A stretch of 64,000 nt of DNA from Cephalotus follicularis (GCA_001972305.1 BDDD01000173.1:507833-571832), one strand, 5' to 3'. Numbered from the stretch's first letter, positions 11,543-23,410 are shown. A program made the numbers and translations. The notes: generated by a model not told the origin, from the sequence alone.

Positions 11543-12777
11543 TAGAAATAGTATCCTTTAGTCTCTTTAGGATACCCCACAAACCTGCAACGGTCTGACC
11601 GCGCTTCGAGCTTATCTGCGTCAAGCCTTTTGACATAAGCAGGACAGCCCCAAACCTTCAAGTGGCTCAGGCTGGGTTTCCTCCATGACCATACCTGGTA
11701 TGGGGTAGAAGGCACAGATTTTGAAGGAATCTGATTCAAGATATAAGCAGCTGTATCTAGGGCATAACCCCAGAGATAGGTAGGAAGGTCAGCAAAAGAC
11801 ATCATGGATCGAACCATGTCTAACAAAGTCTGATTCCTCCTTTCGGATACACCATTATGCTTTGGTGTTCCAGGAGGAGTCCACTGAGATAGAATTCCGT
11901 TATCTCCAAGATAACCTAGGAATTCTGCTGACAGGTATTCTCCACCTCGGTCCGACCGAAGTATTTTAATGGATTTACCTGTTTGCTTTTCTACTTCAAG
12001 TCTGAACTCCTTAAATTTCTCAAAGGATTCTGACTTGTGTTTCATTAGATACACATAACCATACCTAGATAAATCTTCGGTAAAAGTTATGAAGTAGATA
12101 TAACCACCTCGCGCACTAACTGACATAGGACCACATACGTTAGTATGGACTAAGCCCAGTAAGTCCATAGCCCTTTCTCCTTGACAAGAGAAGGGTGATT
12201 TGGTCATCTTTCCCAATAAACAGGATTCACAAGTTGGATAGGACTCTAAGTCCTGGATATCAAGGAGATTATCCTTAACCAACTGTGATAGTCTAGCATC
12301 ACTAAGATGACCAAGACTACAGTGCCAGGTATAGGTTTTATTTAAGTCAGTTTCTCTTTGTCTTTTCTTATTGTTACTTTGCTCAATGGACAAAATATTT
12401 GATTGTGAACTATTTAGGACATATAATCCATTGTCGATAACGCCATTACCAACACAAACATTGTTTGAATATATAAGACATCCAATGTCTCAGAACCTAA
12501 GCTCCAAGCCGAAACTACATAAGTGAGAAACACTCACAATGTTCTGAACAATGTTCATAACAAAATAACAAGGATCCAATGTAAAAAAAAAATTATTACA
12601 CAAACTAATATCATAAACACCAACAGCTTGAGCAATGATCCTAGATCCATCGCCAAGCCTCAAGTCCAGTTCTCCAGCTCCAAGCTTTCTAACTTTTCTT
12701 AGTCCCTGCAATGAATTGCAAAGGTTAGTTCCACATCCAGTATCTAATACCCATGAAGAACTACTATTCAAAGCTAG
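11543..12777 (-). pseudogene. B copia pol: protease to integrase, truncated at the gap
   Basis: On the minus strand, in the same frame as B gag, the protease active site reads VLDTGCGTNLC (about 12742). A TGA at 12490-12492 breaks the frame. GAG-pre-integrase and integrase follow: zinc region WHCSLGHLSDARL with CESCLLGKMTKSPF, then HTNVCGPM where the first catalytic Asp is expected (Asn here). ILRSDRGGEY carries the second Asp and KHNGVSERRNQT the Glu. Coding continues through the integrase C-terminus (GCPAYVKRL, GYPKETKGYYF) into the N run. Thus one stop, one active-site change and no visible RT/RNase H. Likely inactive. Confidence 0.88.
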
Positions 12778-12986
12778 ATTAATCTTTAGCATAAAAATGT
12801 GTTGTTTTTAATGATTTATTTGTGATATTTTTATGCTTGGAATAGACTACTTTGGTTGTGTTGTGTTGATTTTTAGATATAAGTGCAAAAGGACCAAAGT
12901 GTAAGAATACTACCCAAAGTTGTGCAAATTGGAGATTGAAAGAGTAAAGATTGAAGAATTGACAAATTCGACAGAAAACAGAGTAA

Positions 12987-13075
12987 ACACGTCGATGTCT
13001 ATCATACACCTCGATGTCTTTGCTGGGTTTACAACAAACACGTCGATCTTTCTTTGAGGATCGATGTCTTTTCTG
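12987..13075. repeat. Palindrome array in K
   Basis: Four decayed half or full units: CACGTCGATGTCTATC, CCTCGATGTCTTT, ACACGTCGATCTTTC and AGGATCGATGTCTTTTC. It lies in the 5' non-coding end of an Athila-like element. Confidence 0.7.
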
Positions 13076-13103
13076 GAAAATGCAACTTACCTTCAACTCG
13101 GTT

Positions 13104-14220
13104 CTATCTTTTTGTCATGATCAAGCATGTGGAGGTCATTTCGGCCCAACCAAGACAGCGGCTAAGGTTTTACAATGTGGTTTTTATTGGCCGGCTATTT
13201 TTAAAGATGCATTTCAGTACTGTAAGGCTTGTGCTTCATATCAAGCTTTAGGCCGTGTGACGAAACGAAATATGATGCCTTTGACACCGATTTTGACGGT
13301 CGAGATCTTTGATGTTTGGGGTATTGATTTTCTGGGACCGTTTCCAAATTCATTTGGGAATTTATACATCCTTCTAGTTGTTGATTATGTTTCAAAGTGG
13401 ATTGAGGCGATACCTTGTCAAACCAATGACAACTCCGTCGTTGTTAAATTTCTCAAGGGACATATTTTTTCTCGTTTTGGCACCCCTCGTGCCATTATCA
13501 GTGATAGAGGTACTCATTTTTGCAATCGTTCAGTTGAAGCCCTTATGAAAAGATATGGGATCATTCACAAGCTCGCCACACCATATCATCCCCAAACAAG
13601 TGGGCAAGTTGAAGTATCTAATCGCCAAATCAAGCAATTTCTCAAAAAAAATAGTCAACCCCAACAGAAAGGATTGGTTCACGCGACTTGTGGATGCTTT
13701 ATGGGCTTATCGAACCGCTTTCAAAACTGACCTTGGTCAATCTCCCTACCGTCTTGTGTATGGTAAAGCTTGTCATCTTCCTGTGGAGTTAGAACATCGA
13801 GCATTTTGGGCTATTAAGCAATTCAATTTTGATCGTTCCACTGCGGGTAGTCATCGTGCACTTCAGTTATCTGAGTTAGAAGAAATTTGAAATGACGCGT
13901 ATGACAATGCAAAGATTTCGAAAGAAAAGACCAAGGCTTTTCATGATGCGCGGATTTTGTGGAAAAATTTCGAAGTAGGAGACAAGGTTCTTTTATATAA
14001 TTCACGTTTACATTTGTTTCCTGGAAAATTGAGATCGCGTTGGGATGGTCCTTTTATTGTTAAAAATGTTTTCTCATATGGTGTTTTTGCAATATGTAAG
14101 CCAGGTACTGAAGATGTGTTCAAAGTAAATGGGCAAAGATTGAAGAAATTTTTAGAGATTCCGGCTGCGCCGCTGAAAGAGGCCATGGATTTGCATGAGC
14201 CTCTTTATGAACCTCCATGA
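13104..14220 (+). pseudogene. K Athila-like integrase with one frameshift and one stop
   Basis: Zinc region CHDQACGGHFGPTKTA with CKACASYQ, then catalytic core VWGIDFLGPFP (Asp), AIISDRGTHF (Asp) and [13 protein letters not shown] (Glu). The C-terminal part has [33 protein letters not shown], and the [19 protein letters not shown] domain typical of the Athila clade (no chromodomain). A frameshift falls at a run of eight A (13644-13651). A TGA at 13888-13890 follows LSELEEI, after which the same frame stays open to TGA at 14218. All three acidic residues survive, but the protein is broken. Confidence 0.88.
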
Positions 14221-15177
14221 TGATATTCGGTAAACCCTACCCCTTTGTTCTTTATTTTATTGCATTGTTTCTTATATATTGTGTGATCATGCATTTTTTC
14301 TTTTCTTTAATTTGTTTCTAGTGCATTTAGGACAATGCAAGATTTAAGTATGGGGTGGTTTAGACCAAAGTTCATTTTAATTTTGAAAGTAGGAATAAGG
14401 GTTGATATGCTTAGAGATAATAGAAAAACCCCATAGGAGATAATAAAAATTTTGTTTTCAAGGAAAAGAAAAGGAATGCATCTCAAAGTAGGAATTTTGT
14501 GCGAAAATTAAAATGATAAATAATAATAAAAAAAAGACAAGACCGATCTTTTTGTGTTTTCAAAGTTTCATAAGATTTAATGGAGGAGGATGACAAGGAA
14601 TTGAGGTTCTTGCATATGTGTGTATATATATATGCTGAATAAAAAAAAAATCGGTCTTAGTCTGAAGCCTATTTGATTCGAGTAATTAAACCTTAGGGGT
14701 GTTCTACACCTAGTTCCTTAAAGCCAACTGGTTTGAGAGCAACTGGTCGAAACCTCGCGACATGGATCTTATAGAAAGCTTAAGAGGCTAAGACCTATAT
14801 AAAAAAATCGTTCAATTAAATGGAATTGTTCAATACAATCTACGGTGAGTTTCTATACCGAAAAACCGTTTCTTAATTATATATATTCTCTTCAGTTTTT
14901 ATTAGTTGTTTTGGTTAGATTTAAAATTGCATGCTTTATTTCTTGGTATTTCAAATTCAATGGTTTCAATTATCGAAGTCTTAATTTCTTGTTTTGATTA
15001 TTTATTTTACTTTGCATAATTAGGAGTAGTTTTTGATAGTTTATCTCAAACTCGGTATACTTCGCCTAGGTTGGGTAAATTACAACTAGTTTAACGTTTC
15101 CCTGCGTTCGACCCGTTACTGCATGATCCGTGCACTTGCGGATATAAATTTTAAAACATTCTTTTTAACAGTGAACA
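14221..15177 (+). other. K 3' non-coding region and LTR-like end
   Basis: No ORF of note. It holds a purine-rich 'aagtatggggtgg' (14348-14360) that may be the polypurine tract after 'gcatttaggacaatgcaag'. AT-rich sequence and the 'tgcgttcgacccgttact ... gtgcacttgcgg' end follow. I cannot place the LTR start. Confidence 0.5.
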
Positions 15178-16107
15178 ATTAAGTTCAATCATGAACATAC
15201 CTGATGTACTCGCACCATGCGGGTTATCAGTAGAGACTGCAGCAATAGTAACAAGACAATCCTTTTTCCAGTGCCCGGTCTTATCGCACTGGAAACAAGC
15301 ACCTTCAGCAGCTAACTTCTTCATACGATCTTTGGCAACACCCCCACTAGCTCCAAGCTTTCCCTTCTTCTTCTTCTTTTGCTTCTTCTTACCCTTGCCT
15401 TTTGCGTTGACATGCATGAGTACGCCCTTCCCTTTATAGGAAGACGAGGCACCACCCTTTCCTTGGGCAGACCTAGAAGGAAGAAGTAGGGAGTGGGTCT
15501 TTGACTTCCCAGAGTCAAAATCGGCCTCAGCCATTCTCAACATAGCCACCAGCTCAGGTAGAGTTACCTCTATCTTGTTCATGTGAAAGTTCACCAAGAA
15601 CTGTGAGAACGACTTAGGAAGGGACGTCAGAATAAGATCTACAAATAGATCATGGTCCATGAAAAACCCTAATTGAGCCAGCTGCTCAATCATGTCTATC
15701 ATCTTCAATCCATGCTCATGGATTGAAGCTCCCTCTTGCATCTGAGCCTTAAAGAGTTTACGAGATAGATTGAACCTTTGAGTCCTAGACTCAGCTCCAT
15801 ACATTTCCTGAAGGTGGAGTAGTATAGCAGATAAGGTCTCAATCTTCTCATTCAGACGTTGAAGCTCATGTGTCATCCCGAGAAGGGCAAGACATCTAGC
15901 CTGCTCGTCATCCTCTAGCCACTTGTCTAGTCGCTCGCTCTCTTCGGGCGTCGGATCTTCACCCAGTGAAGGAGGCCCACCAGTCATCACATAGGCCATT
16001 TTATTGGCCGTAAGGACGATCATGAGGTTGCGGTGCCAATCGTTGAAGTTGGGCCCCTCAAGTTTGTTTGTCTCAAGTATACGGGACATTGCATGTGATA
16101 AAGCCAT
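15178..16107 (-). pseudogene. B copia gag with CCHC zinc knuckle, cut by K
   Basis: ATG at 16107 (minus) gives MALSHAMSRILETNKLEG, then NFNDWHRNLMIVLTANKMAYVM, the N-terminal part of the copia capsid. The UBN2-like core has TLSAILLHLQEMYGAESRTQRF and SFSQFLVNFHMNK. A lysine-rich basic stretch follows, then one zinc knuckle, CFQCDKTGHWKKDC (CX2CX4HX4C). About 305 codons are open before K interrupts at GMFMIELN. The frame continues at 12777 with LALNSSSSWVLDTG. The capsid region is otherwise undamaged. The protein would package the element's RNA in virus-like particles. Confidence 0.9.
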
Positions 16108-17913
16108 TCTAGCAACCTAGATAAGGAAATATACGCATGAGTTAGCATTTATTCCAATTTTAATATATGACAACCATAACACTTGGTCTTTAGTGCTTAT
16201 GGTCCCTCCCACTATTCTAATCGTATCCCATACCCCCATATGGAACTCGAGAAGTCTAACTTCCTGTTGGGGATTGGAATCCATCGCAATCATATTATAG
16301 CCTCAGCTAGGGCATGACAAACTATAATATATCCAATGGGTAGGCTTTCTTGCCAATTTGTATCCAATACAAGATCCAATCATAGTATTTGGCCTTAGAT
16401 TCAATATGGCCTCAGCTAGGGCATGACAAACCATCAGAATCTTGATAAGTCAAGTACCCACAATTTTCATTGGAATGCACTAGTTTTAACACCCACACGT
16501 AGGCGTGTCCAAGTGCTAAAACATAGCCACCCTTTACGGTGCCCAACACCGACGTTGACATAACATCCCCAAGTTATCAGCCTCAACTAGGGCATGACAA
16601 ACTAACAACCTAGGAATACTACTCAACGCAAATTGTGGAAGGCCACGGGGAAACACTCCATGGGTTCCTACGTTAAGACTTATTATTGAAGTGAGGGAAT
16701 TTGCGGTCTCCGGTTTTAAATACCATGCCATTAATTAATTCATTGGTTATATTAGCCAATTCCAATTAATTACAGCTTAGCATGCATGACGTGTATCTTA
16801 TGAACCTTGGACATATTTCTAAAATATGTCAATGGATTGGACAGGACATTATTAGTAATGACTTGAGCCCAAAGTCACTACTAGGTCTTCCTAGGTGTAA
16901 TGATTTAAATGTATTTATTACAACAGTAACCATGCATACATGGCCTTCAAAAGTCATGTACTTCATATCTCCTTTTCTCCATCTCTCCTTGCATGGTCTT
17001 CTTTTACAAAAAGAACATTACATTTTCGAAAGGAAAAATACATTTTAAAAATTACAAGGAGAAATTACAAAGGTAAGGAAAAATAAATGGTGCACGCAGG
17101 CCCCTTATTACAGACCTTTAAAGATAATAAATAAATAAAATCCATTCACACATAGAAAACCATAAACTAGGTCAAAGTCCTTTTCGGGCCATCCATTGTG
17201 CATATTATATCCAAAATAATAAAACGACAAATAAAACACATGCCATAAATAATAACAAATTACTGAATTTAATTCAATGATTGTTAATTGATCAAACTCC
17301 CACTAAATCAAGCAATGATTTTTAATTTTCCAGGTGCCAAAATGTATAAAATCCAATTTTATTAAAAACAGTTTTTTTTTATATAAAAGACGTCGATGCT
17401 TATCAACAGCATCGACGTGTTTTCTGGAAATACTTGAACAAGGCGTCGACGCATAACAGGAGCATCAACGCCTTTCTCAAGAACAGTTGAAAAAGGCGTC
17501 GACGTTCAACAAGAACATCGACGCGTTTCACAAAAAGATGAACGAGACATCGACGTCTATCAAGAACGTCGACGTCTTTACTGGGAATATGAATAGAACA
17601 TCGACGTCTACCAAGAACGTCGACGTCTATAGCCCCCTGGGTTGTTTCTGCATTTCTAAAAATGCTGAAAACAATGGTTTAGACTATGGAATACCATTAT
17701 GGCATTCCAAAATGCACTATGCATGTTCCAAACATAATTCTAAACACATTAAAACAAACTTCCCAGCACAAAAACACAATGAAATCCAATTTCATGCAAT
17801 TTTCATTAAGGCACTTTGAAAATTTAGTTTGATCACAAAACACATCCATTAATTAAACCATTAATCAGTACATCATCTAAGGCATACGTATTCAATCAAG
17901 GATGATGTGGGAC
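16108..17913 (-). other. B leader (untranslated region between primer site and gag)
   Basis: About 1.8 kb without a convincing ORF. It holds repeated 'agctagggcatgacaaac' segments (16300, 16415, 16585), also found in the leader of copia A on the other strand near 38680-39010, which ties A and B to one family. It also holds a palindrome array at 17388-17630. Confidence 0.75.
17388..17630. repeat. Palindrome array in B leader
   Basis: About nine units with spacing of 20-30 bp, alternating forms such as AAGACGTCGATGCTT, AGCATCGACGTGTTT, AAGGCGTCGACGCAT, AACATCGACGCGTTT and AACGTCGACGTCTTT. Unlike the other arrays it lies outside the LTR. Translation of the + strand gives a false repeat peptide (KNVDVF). 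Confidence 0.85.
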
Positions 17914-17925
17914 GCTCTGATACCA
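17914..17925 (-). other. B primer binding site, initiator Met-tRNA
   Basis: TGGTATCAGAGC on the minus strand, a perfect 12-base match to the usual plant copia primer site, one base inside the 5' LTR. Confidence 0.92.
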
Positions 17926-17926
17926 C

Positions 17927-19478
17927 TGATTGAAACGGACAAAACCGAATCCAATGCCATAAATGGACAAGGGTGTAAAACAAAACAAAACATACAATCA
18001 TGGCAGCAGAATAACACCCTATTCAAACAAAACTGGTCCATTATGACACATCCACAGACCACATGGATCACCACAACATCTACAGAATTGAATTGGTGTC
18101 ACCATTACAAACAATGGTGACACACAAGCATGGCAAAAGGAAGAAGGACCAAGAATTATACCAGCAGGTGAAGGCTCCTTCTTTCTTTGCCGCTACAAGC
18201 TTGAGTAGATTCCCCTTTGACGTTCTCCAAGTCTCAGGAACAACAGGCAATCCAACCAGCAATGATAAAGTGCATGAACTCTCTCTCTCACTCACTTAGC
18301 TTAGAAAAGGTGTATTGATTTTGACCAATGAAGTCAATAATCAATCCACCCTAGATAAGCTCTTGCTTGGTGTATATGAGATGATGTGAACACACACCGC
18401 AGAGAAGAAAATTCGAGCTCTCTTGCCCAGCAAAACTCAGACTTTTTACCTCTCAAATTCTTTTCTGCAGAAAATGCCTATTTCTAGCCCTCCTTTTTCT
18501 CTCCCAATCTCCCATTAACCTTAGATCATGGTCCTCACTCCCAAGGAGTCCGAAGCCATGATCCCCACGTTTCTAAAACGTGTAAAATCAAGAGAAATTG
18601 ACTAAGGATGTGAGAGAAAACGTGCCCACAAAATGAGCTTGTGCACAGGTTGCACGTTCTGCTCGCCTTTACAAAAGATGTCGACGCCTTTACAAAAGAC
18701 GTCGACACCCTTGCAATGTGGCACTAAAAGCATCGATGCTTTCTAAAAGACATCGATGCCTTTCAAATGTTAAGCATCGACGTCTTTCTAAAAGACGTCG
18801 ACGCTTTGTCTGGCCAGTGAAGCATTAAGAGTCTAACTCTTTTAGTGATCTCATGTAGCCTTCGAATATTGGTTAAGTAAGATCAAACATATGTGTTTCC
18901 ACAAAATGCAAAATCCACATAACCGATATTTGACACCAAGACTTAATATGTCCAACATATTAAAGATCTAATCATTATAAGGCTGGGACAATTTAAAATC
19001 TTGGTTAAAACGTGAGGTGTTCATAAATTATCGAAATACCCCAAGGGTTCGGTTTAGCCATTCTAAATTATCCCAGACCATTTAAATGCTCTCGGAGTAA
19101 TATCTAATATTATCCAGGTGGAAAGATTAATCTAATTAATTTTTCCATAATTTATTACACACCTCATTAACCCTAGATTTTCTAAGTCGTCGGTTCACGT
19201 GTACTATCACAAAGTGAACCTATGACTTGGAACAAATTTGACATAAGGAATAAGGAAACCAGTCTCACAGCCTCCATGCCAGGCATCCAACCTTATGTCA
19301 GGGCATCACTAGTATAAGTAGGTAATTAATAAACTACTTCAATTATGTGATAAAATACAAGTGATATAGCCATAACAAATTTAGCACGCATGATATATAA
19401 GGAATAAGATTGTTTCATACAATAACAGATATAAAACGACAGTCCATCCAATGGCTTGTCGGGTCACTATATCTAACA
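17927..19478 (-). mobile_element. B 5' LTR (1552 bp, internally deleted)
   Basis: TGTTAG...AATCA on the minus strand. Compared with J and with B's own 3' LTR it lacks roughly 620 bp between CACGTGTACTAT (near 19207) and CACAAAGTGAACC. The deletion removed sequence still present in the 3' LTR, so it happened after integration. Confidence 0.88.
18671..18808. repeat. Palindrome array in B 5' LTR
   Basis: About six units, including tandem AAAAGATGTCGACGCCTTT and AAAAGACGTCGACACCC. One extra unit of about 21 bp compared with the 3' LTR. Confidence 0.85.
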
Positions 19479-19483
19479 ATATG

Positions 19484-22400
19484 CTTCAAGGAGAAACCGA
19501 GCACTAGGGGGCTATGGTTAATACAGATTGGACAAGGAATGGTACAGTCCGCTCTTGGGATACCTTCAAAAGAGAATTCTATGCAAGGTACTACCCTCAG
19601 GTAGAGATAGACATAAGAGAGATTGAATTTGCTAACTTGGTACAAGGGAGCATGACAGTTGCTGAGTACGAGGCGAGATTCACGCAATTAGCCCGATCCA
19701 CTCCGTACTTAGTGGAAAACCAAGAGCGTAGAGCAAAGAAGTTCCTTCGAGGACTGAGATTGGATTTGTGGAGGCAACTGACCCCCTTCGGGTTGACCTC
19801 CATATCGGATATTTCCTCCCAAGCTATGCAGCTTGAGGATATTGCAGCTAAGGCTAAACTGATGAGGAATGCAGCCCGTACCAGGCCTACTCCTTCTTCT
19901 TGGCAGAGTATTAGTGACAGTGGTAGTGCTAAATCGTAGAAGACTGATAGTAGCCCCTCACTTGGTTCTCAGGGTAGTAATCAGGGTAATGGGAATCCAT
20001 CCCATTCTCGGAGGAGAGGCAGATCGAGGAACGCGCCCCGAGGAGACCGATCTTTAGCACCTAGTCAGGGTACACCCTTCAAATTTTCTGGGAGCGGTAA
20101 TCAGAGTGCTACAGTTCCTTGTGTGCATTGCCAGAAGACTAACCATACTTCTGAGAATTGTTGATGGTTCTTGGACCATTGCTTGGTTTGTGGTGGTCCC
20201 GACCACATTGCTAGAGATTGTCCTCGGAGATCTCGTCCTAGAGGATTTGATCAGACACAGCGGGCACCGCCTCCACTATGACCGACAGCTAGTGTACCGT
20301 TTTCTTCCCGTGGGACTTCACAGTCCAGGGGGAAGCAGCCTATGAGTTCTGCTCCGACAGTTCAGGCTAGAGTGTTTGCTATGGAACCGAGTGCTGCAGC
20401 AGGGTCAGATGTTGTGATTGGAGGTACCATTCGACTCTTTCAGCTTCCAGCGCGGGTTCTTATTGATCCGGGTTCATCCCATTCATTCATTGCATTGTAT
20501 TTTGTCTCCCATGTTGGGTTGCGACCCGAGTACCTTCCTTTCTTTATGGAGGTATCCGCACCTCTCGGTGAGTCAACGACCACCGATCGAGTATGTAGAG
20601 ATTGTATTATTGAGATTGATGGTCGTTGCTTATTAGTCGATCTTATTGTTTTACCGATGGATTGCCTAGATGTGATTCTTGGCATGGATTGGTTGTCTGC
20701 TAGCTTTTCTCAGGTGGATTGTCATCGGAAAGTAGTGGTTTTTAGTCCTTCGGGACGACCACCTTTTCGGTTTCTTGGCACCTTAGAGACATTGTTTGCT
20801 CCGATGATTTCGACTTTGCATGCAGACAGATTGTTACGACAGGGATGCCAGGGGTTTCTGGAACACGTGCTCGATACAGACAGATGACGGCCAGAACTGG
20901 AAGATATTCCAGTGGTATGCGAGTTCGGAGATGTTTTTCCTCGGGATTTGACGTTATTGCCACCAGACAGAGAGATAGAATTCGCGATTGATTTGATACC
21001 AGGAACTGCACCGATTTCTCGAGCACCGTACCGAATGGCACCGATAGAATTGAAAGAGTTAAAGATACAGTTAGAGAATCTTCTCGAAAAAGGTTTTGTA
21101 AGACCTAGTGCTTCACCCTGGGGAGCACCTGTTCTTTTTGTCAAGAAGAAAGATGGATCGCTCCGTATGTGTATTGACTACCGACATCTCAATAAAGTTA
21201 CAGTGAAGAATGAGTACCCTCTACCACAAATGATGAGCTGTTCGACCAGCTTAGAGGAGCGACAGTGTTTTCTAAGCTCGACTTGAGATCGGGCTACCAC
21301 TAGTTGAAAGTCAGACCGGAGGATATTCCAAAGATGGCTTTCAGATCGAGATATGGCCATTATGAGTTCTTAGTTATGCCTGTTGGTGTGACTAATGCTC
21401 CTGCGGCTTTCATGGACCTGATGAACCGAGCATTCAAACAGTATTTGGATTAGTTCATTGTACTGTTCATTGACGACCTCTTGGTCTATTCCAGGACCGA
21501 TGAGGAGCATGCGCAGCACCTCTATATTGTATTGCAAACTTTGAGGGATCATCGACTGTATGCCAAATTCCACAAGTGCGAGTTTTGGCTATCGGAGGTT
21601 GCTTTTCTAGGGCATATTGTTTCTGATGACGGTTTATCAGTGGATCCATCGAAAGTAGAGGCAGTGAAAGATTGGAAACGACCGATGAATGCTTCCGAAG
21701 TTCGCAGCTTCTTGGCTTTAGCAGGGTATTATCATTGGTTTGTTGAGGGATTTTCCCGTATTGCAACACCGTTGACCAGATTGACACAGAAGAACGTTGC
21801 CTTTGTATGGGATAGTGATTGTGAAAGAAGTTTTCAAGAGTTGAAAGACAGATTGATTTTCGCTCCTGTCCTAGCCTTGCCAGACGGGAACGAAGACTTT
21901 GTTGTATACACCGATGCTTCTGGAAAGGGGATTGGTTGTGTTCTTATGCAATATGACAAAGTGATTGCATATGCATCGAGGAAGATCAAACCACATGAGG
22001 AAAACTACCCAGTGCATGACTTGGAATTGGCGGCCATTTTCTTTTCTCTTGGAAAATGGTGCCACTACCTTTATGGTACCAAGTTCACAGTTTTTACTGA
22101 TCATAAGAGTTTTAGATATCTCTTTACACAGAAGGAATTGAACATGAGACAGAGAAGGTGGTTTGAGCTTCTTAATGATTATGATTGTGACATTGAATAC
22201 CATCCTGGAAAAGTAAATGTCGTTGCAGATGCATTGAGTCGCAAGCTATCTTGTATAACTCTTTCCCATATTCAGGTGCAACCTGCATTGCTTGACCAGA
22301 TTAGAGATGAACAGATAGTGGATATTGAATTACAGAAAGTGGCTACTGCTATTGATGAAGGATTGAAACCTGATTTCTCTCTCTCTATAGATGGGTTATT

Positions 22401-22744
22401 GAGATACAGGAACAGAATTTGCATTCCAGCCGATAGCGAGTTGAAGGAAGAGCTTCTTTCTTAAGCTCATAAATCTCATCTCTCTGTCCATTCAGGGAGT
22501 ATGAAGATGTATCGTGACCTAAAACTTAGCTATTGGTGGGTTGGCATGAAGAGAGAAATCGTAGAGTTTGTATCGAGATGCCTCACTTGTCAGCAAGTTA
22601 AGGCAGAGCACCAGAGACCGGCAGGCTTGCTTCAGCCTTTGCTCATTCCTGAGTGGAAATGGGAGCACATTACCATGGATTTTGTGTCTGGGTTGCCTCT
22701 GACTCGTGACAGACATGATGGTATATGGGTTGTGGTCGATCGAG
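19484..22744 (+). pseudogene. C gag-pol, second part: zinc knuckles, protease, RT, RNase H, truncated integrase
   Basis: Continues the gag frame in register after B. Zinc knuckles CVHCQKTNHTSENC and CLVCGGPDHIARDC, protease LIDPGSSHSF, RT with [20 protein letters not shown] and [11 protein letters not shown], RNase H with [15 protein letters not shown] and VADALSRK, then the integrase zinc region [11 protein letters not shown] and [13 protein letters not shown] (first Asp). Stops at 19505, 19937, 20162, 20279 and 20885; a one-base deletion near 21226; stops at 21301, 21451 and 22462. The integrase ends abruptly after WVVVDR (22740), fused to LTR sequence. The rest of integrase and the chromodomain are gone. 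Confidence 0.9.
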
Positions 22745-23076
22745 ATTGAGTGATTGGAAGCTCAACTTTTGAAGCTTCAGTGATAGGAAGGACTTCTTTA
22801 TTGAATTGCCTATTGCTTTATTGATTGATTGACTGAATTGCATGATTGATTGAGTGTTTGAGTGATTGAATTGAGTGAATTGAGGTTTTTAGGGTTTATA
22901 GCTAATCCTTGACCTAATTGTTAATTAAAGGATTGAAATTGAATTTGGAAGGTTGTAACTAGTCTTACTAACCTTAAATAACTGATTGTAAACTTTGGTT
23001 TTCAAAGAATGTCTTTTAATTGCATTTTGGCTTGAGATTGTCCCCATTTTCTACCTAAAAATCGACTCTGCCCAGA

Positions 23077-23410
23077 AAAGACATTGACCCTTAGCCCAAA
23101 GAAGTCGATGTCTTTTTCATCTGAGTGCTTTATCCTTGATTCTGCAGCAAAGACATTGATATCTTTCAAAGACGTCGACGCCTTTGCCTTGAGATGTCTC
23201 TCCCCTGGAAAGACATCGATACCGAACATCGATGCGCATTCTCAGGCTATTTTTATTGAAAAGTGTCGACGCCTTTCCCCAAGGACGTCGACATCTTTGG
23301 CCAGTTCTCTACATAAATAGGGAAAGACATCGACATCTTTCTAAAGACATCGACGTCTTTCCCCCGTTTTAAAGAAGAGCCGATGTCTTTCACCAAAGAC
23401 ATCGACGCCT
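23077..23410. repeat. Palindrome array in C 3' LTR
   Basis: About twelve units, e.g. AAAGACGTCGACGCCTTT, AAAGACATCGACATCTTT and AAAGACATCGACGTCTTT at 2-3 bp or larger spacing. Same array position as in D and I. Confidence 0.88.

Larger units (their letters stand above)
12783..15177 (+). mobile_element. K: internally deleted Athila-like gypsy element inserted in copia B
   Basis: Flanked by ATTAA at 12778-12782 and 15178-15182. Removing K and one ATTAA makes B's gag-protease frame continuous. K is only 2.4 kb: a left end with a palindrome array (12987-13075), a jump into integrase, a long 3' untranslated region, and an LTR-like end with 'gcgttcgacccgttactgc' and 'tgcacttgcgg', motifs I associate with Athila/Tat 3' ends. 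It ends in ...GTGAACA but starts TCTTTAGC rather than TG. Gag, protease and RT are missing. Confidence 0.8.
9882..19478 (-). mobile_element. B: Ty1/copia element inserted in C gag
   Basis: Flanked by perfect ATATG at 9877-9881 and 19479-19483. On the minus strand it begins TGTTAGATATAG and ends CCATCA. Order on the minus strand: 5' LTR (19478-17927), primer site (17925-17914), 1.8 kb leader, gag with a UBN2-like core, protease, integrase, assembly gap, 3' LTR (to 9882). Reverse transcriptase and RNase H are absent and would fall at the run of N. K is inserted between gag and protease. Confidence 0.92.

Noticed and set aside
17487..17819. 110-codon ORF with KNVDVF-like repeats
   Set aside because: It is a translation of the palindrome array on the strand opposite to B's transcription.
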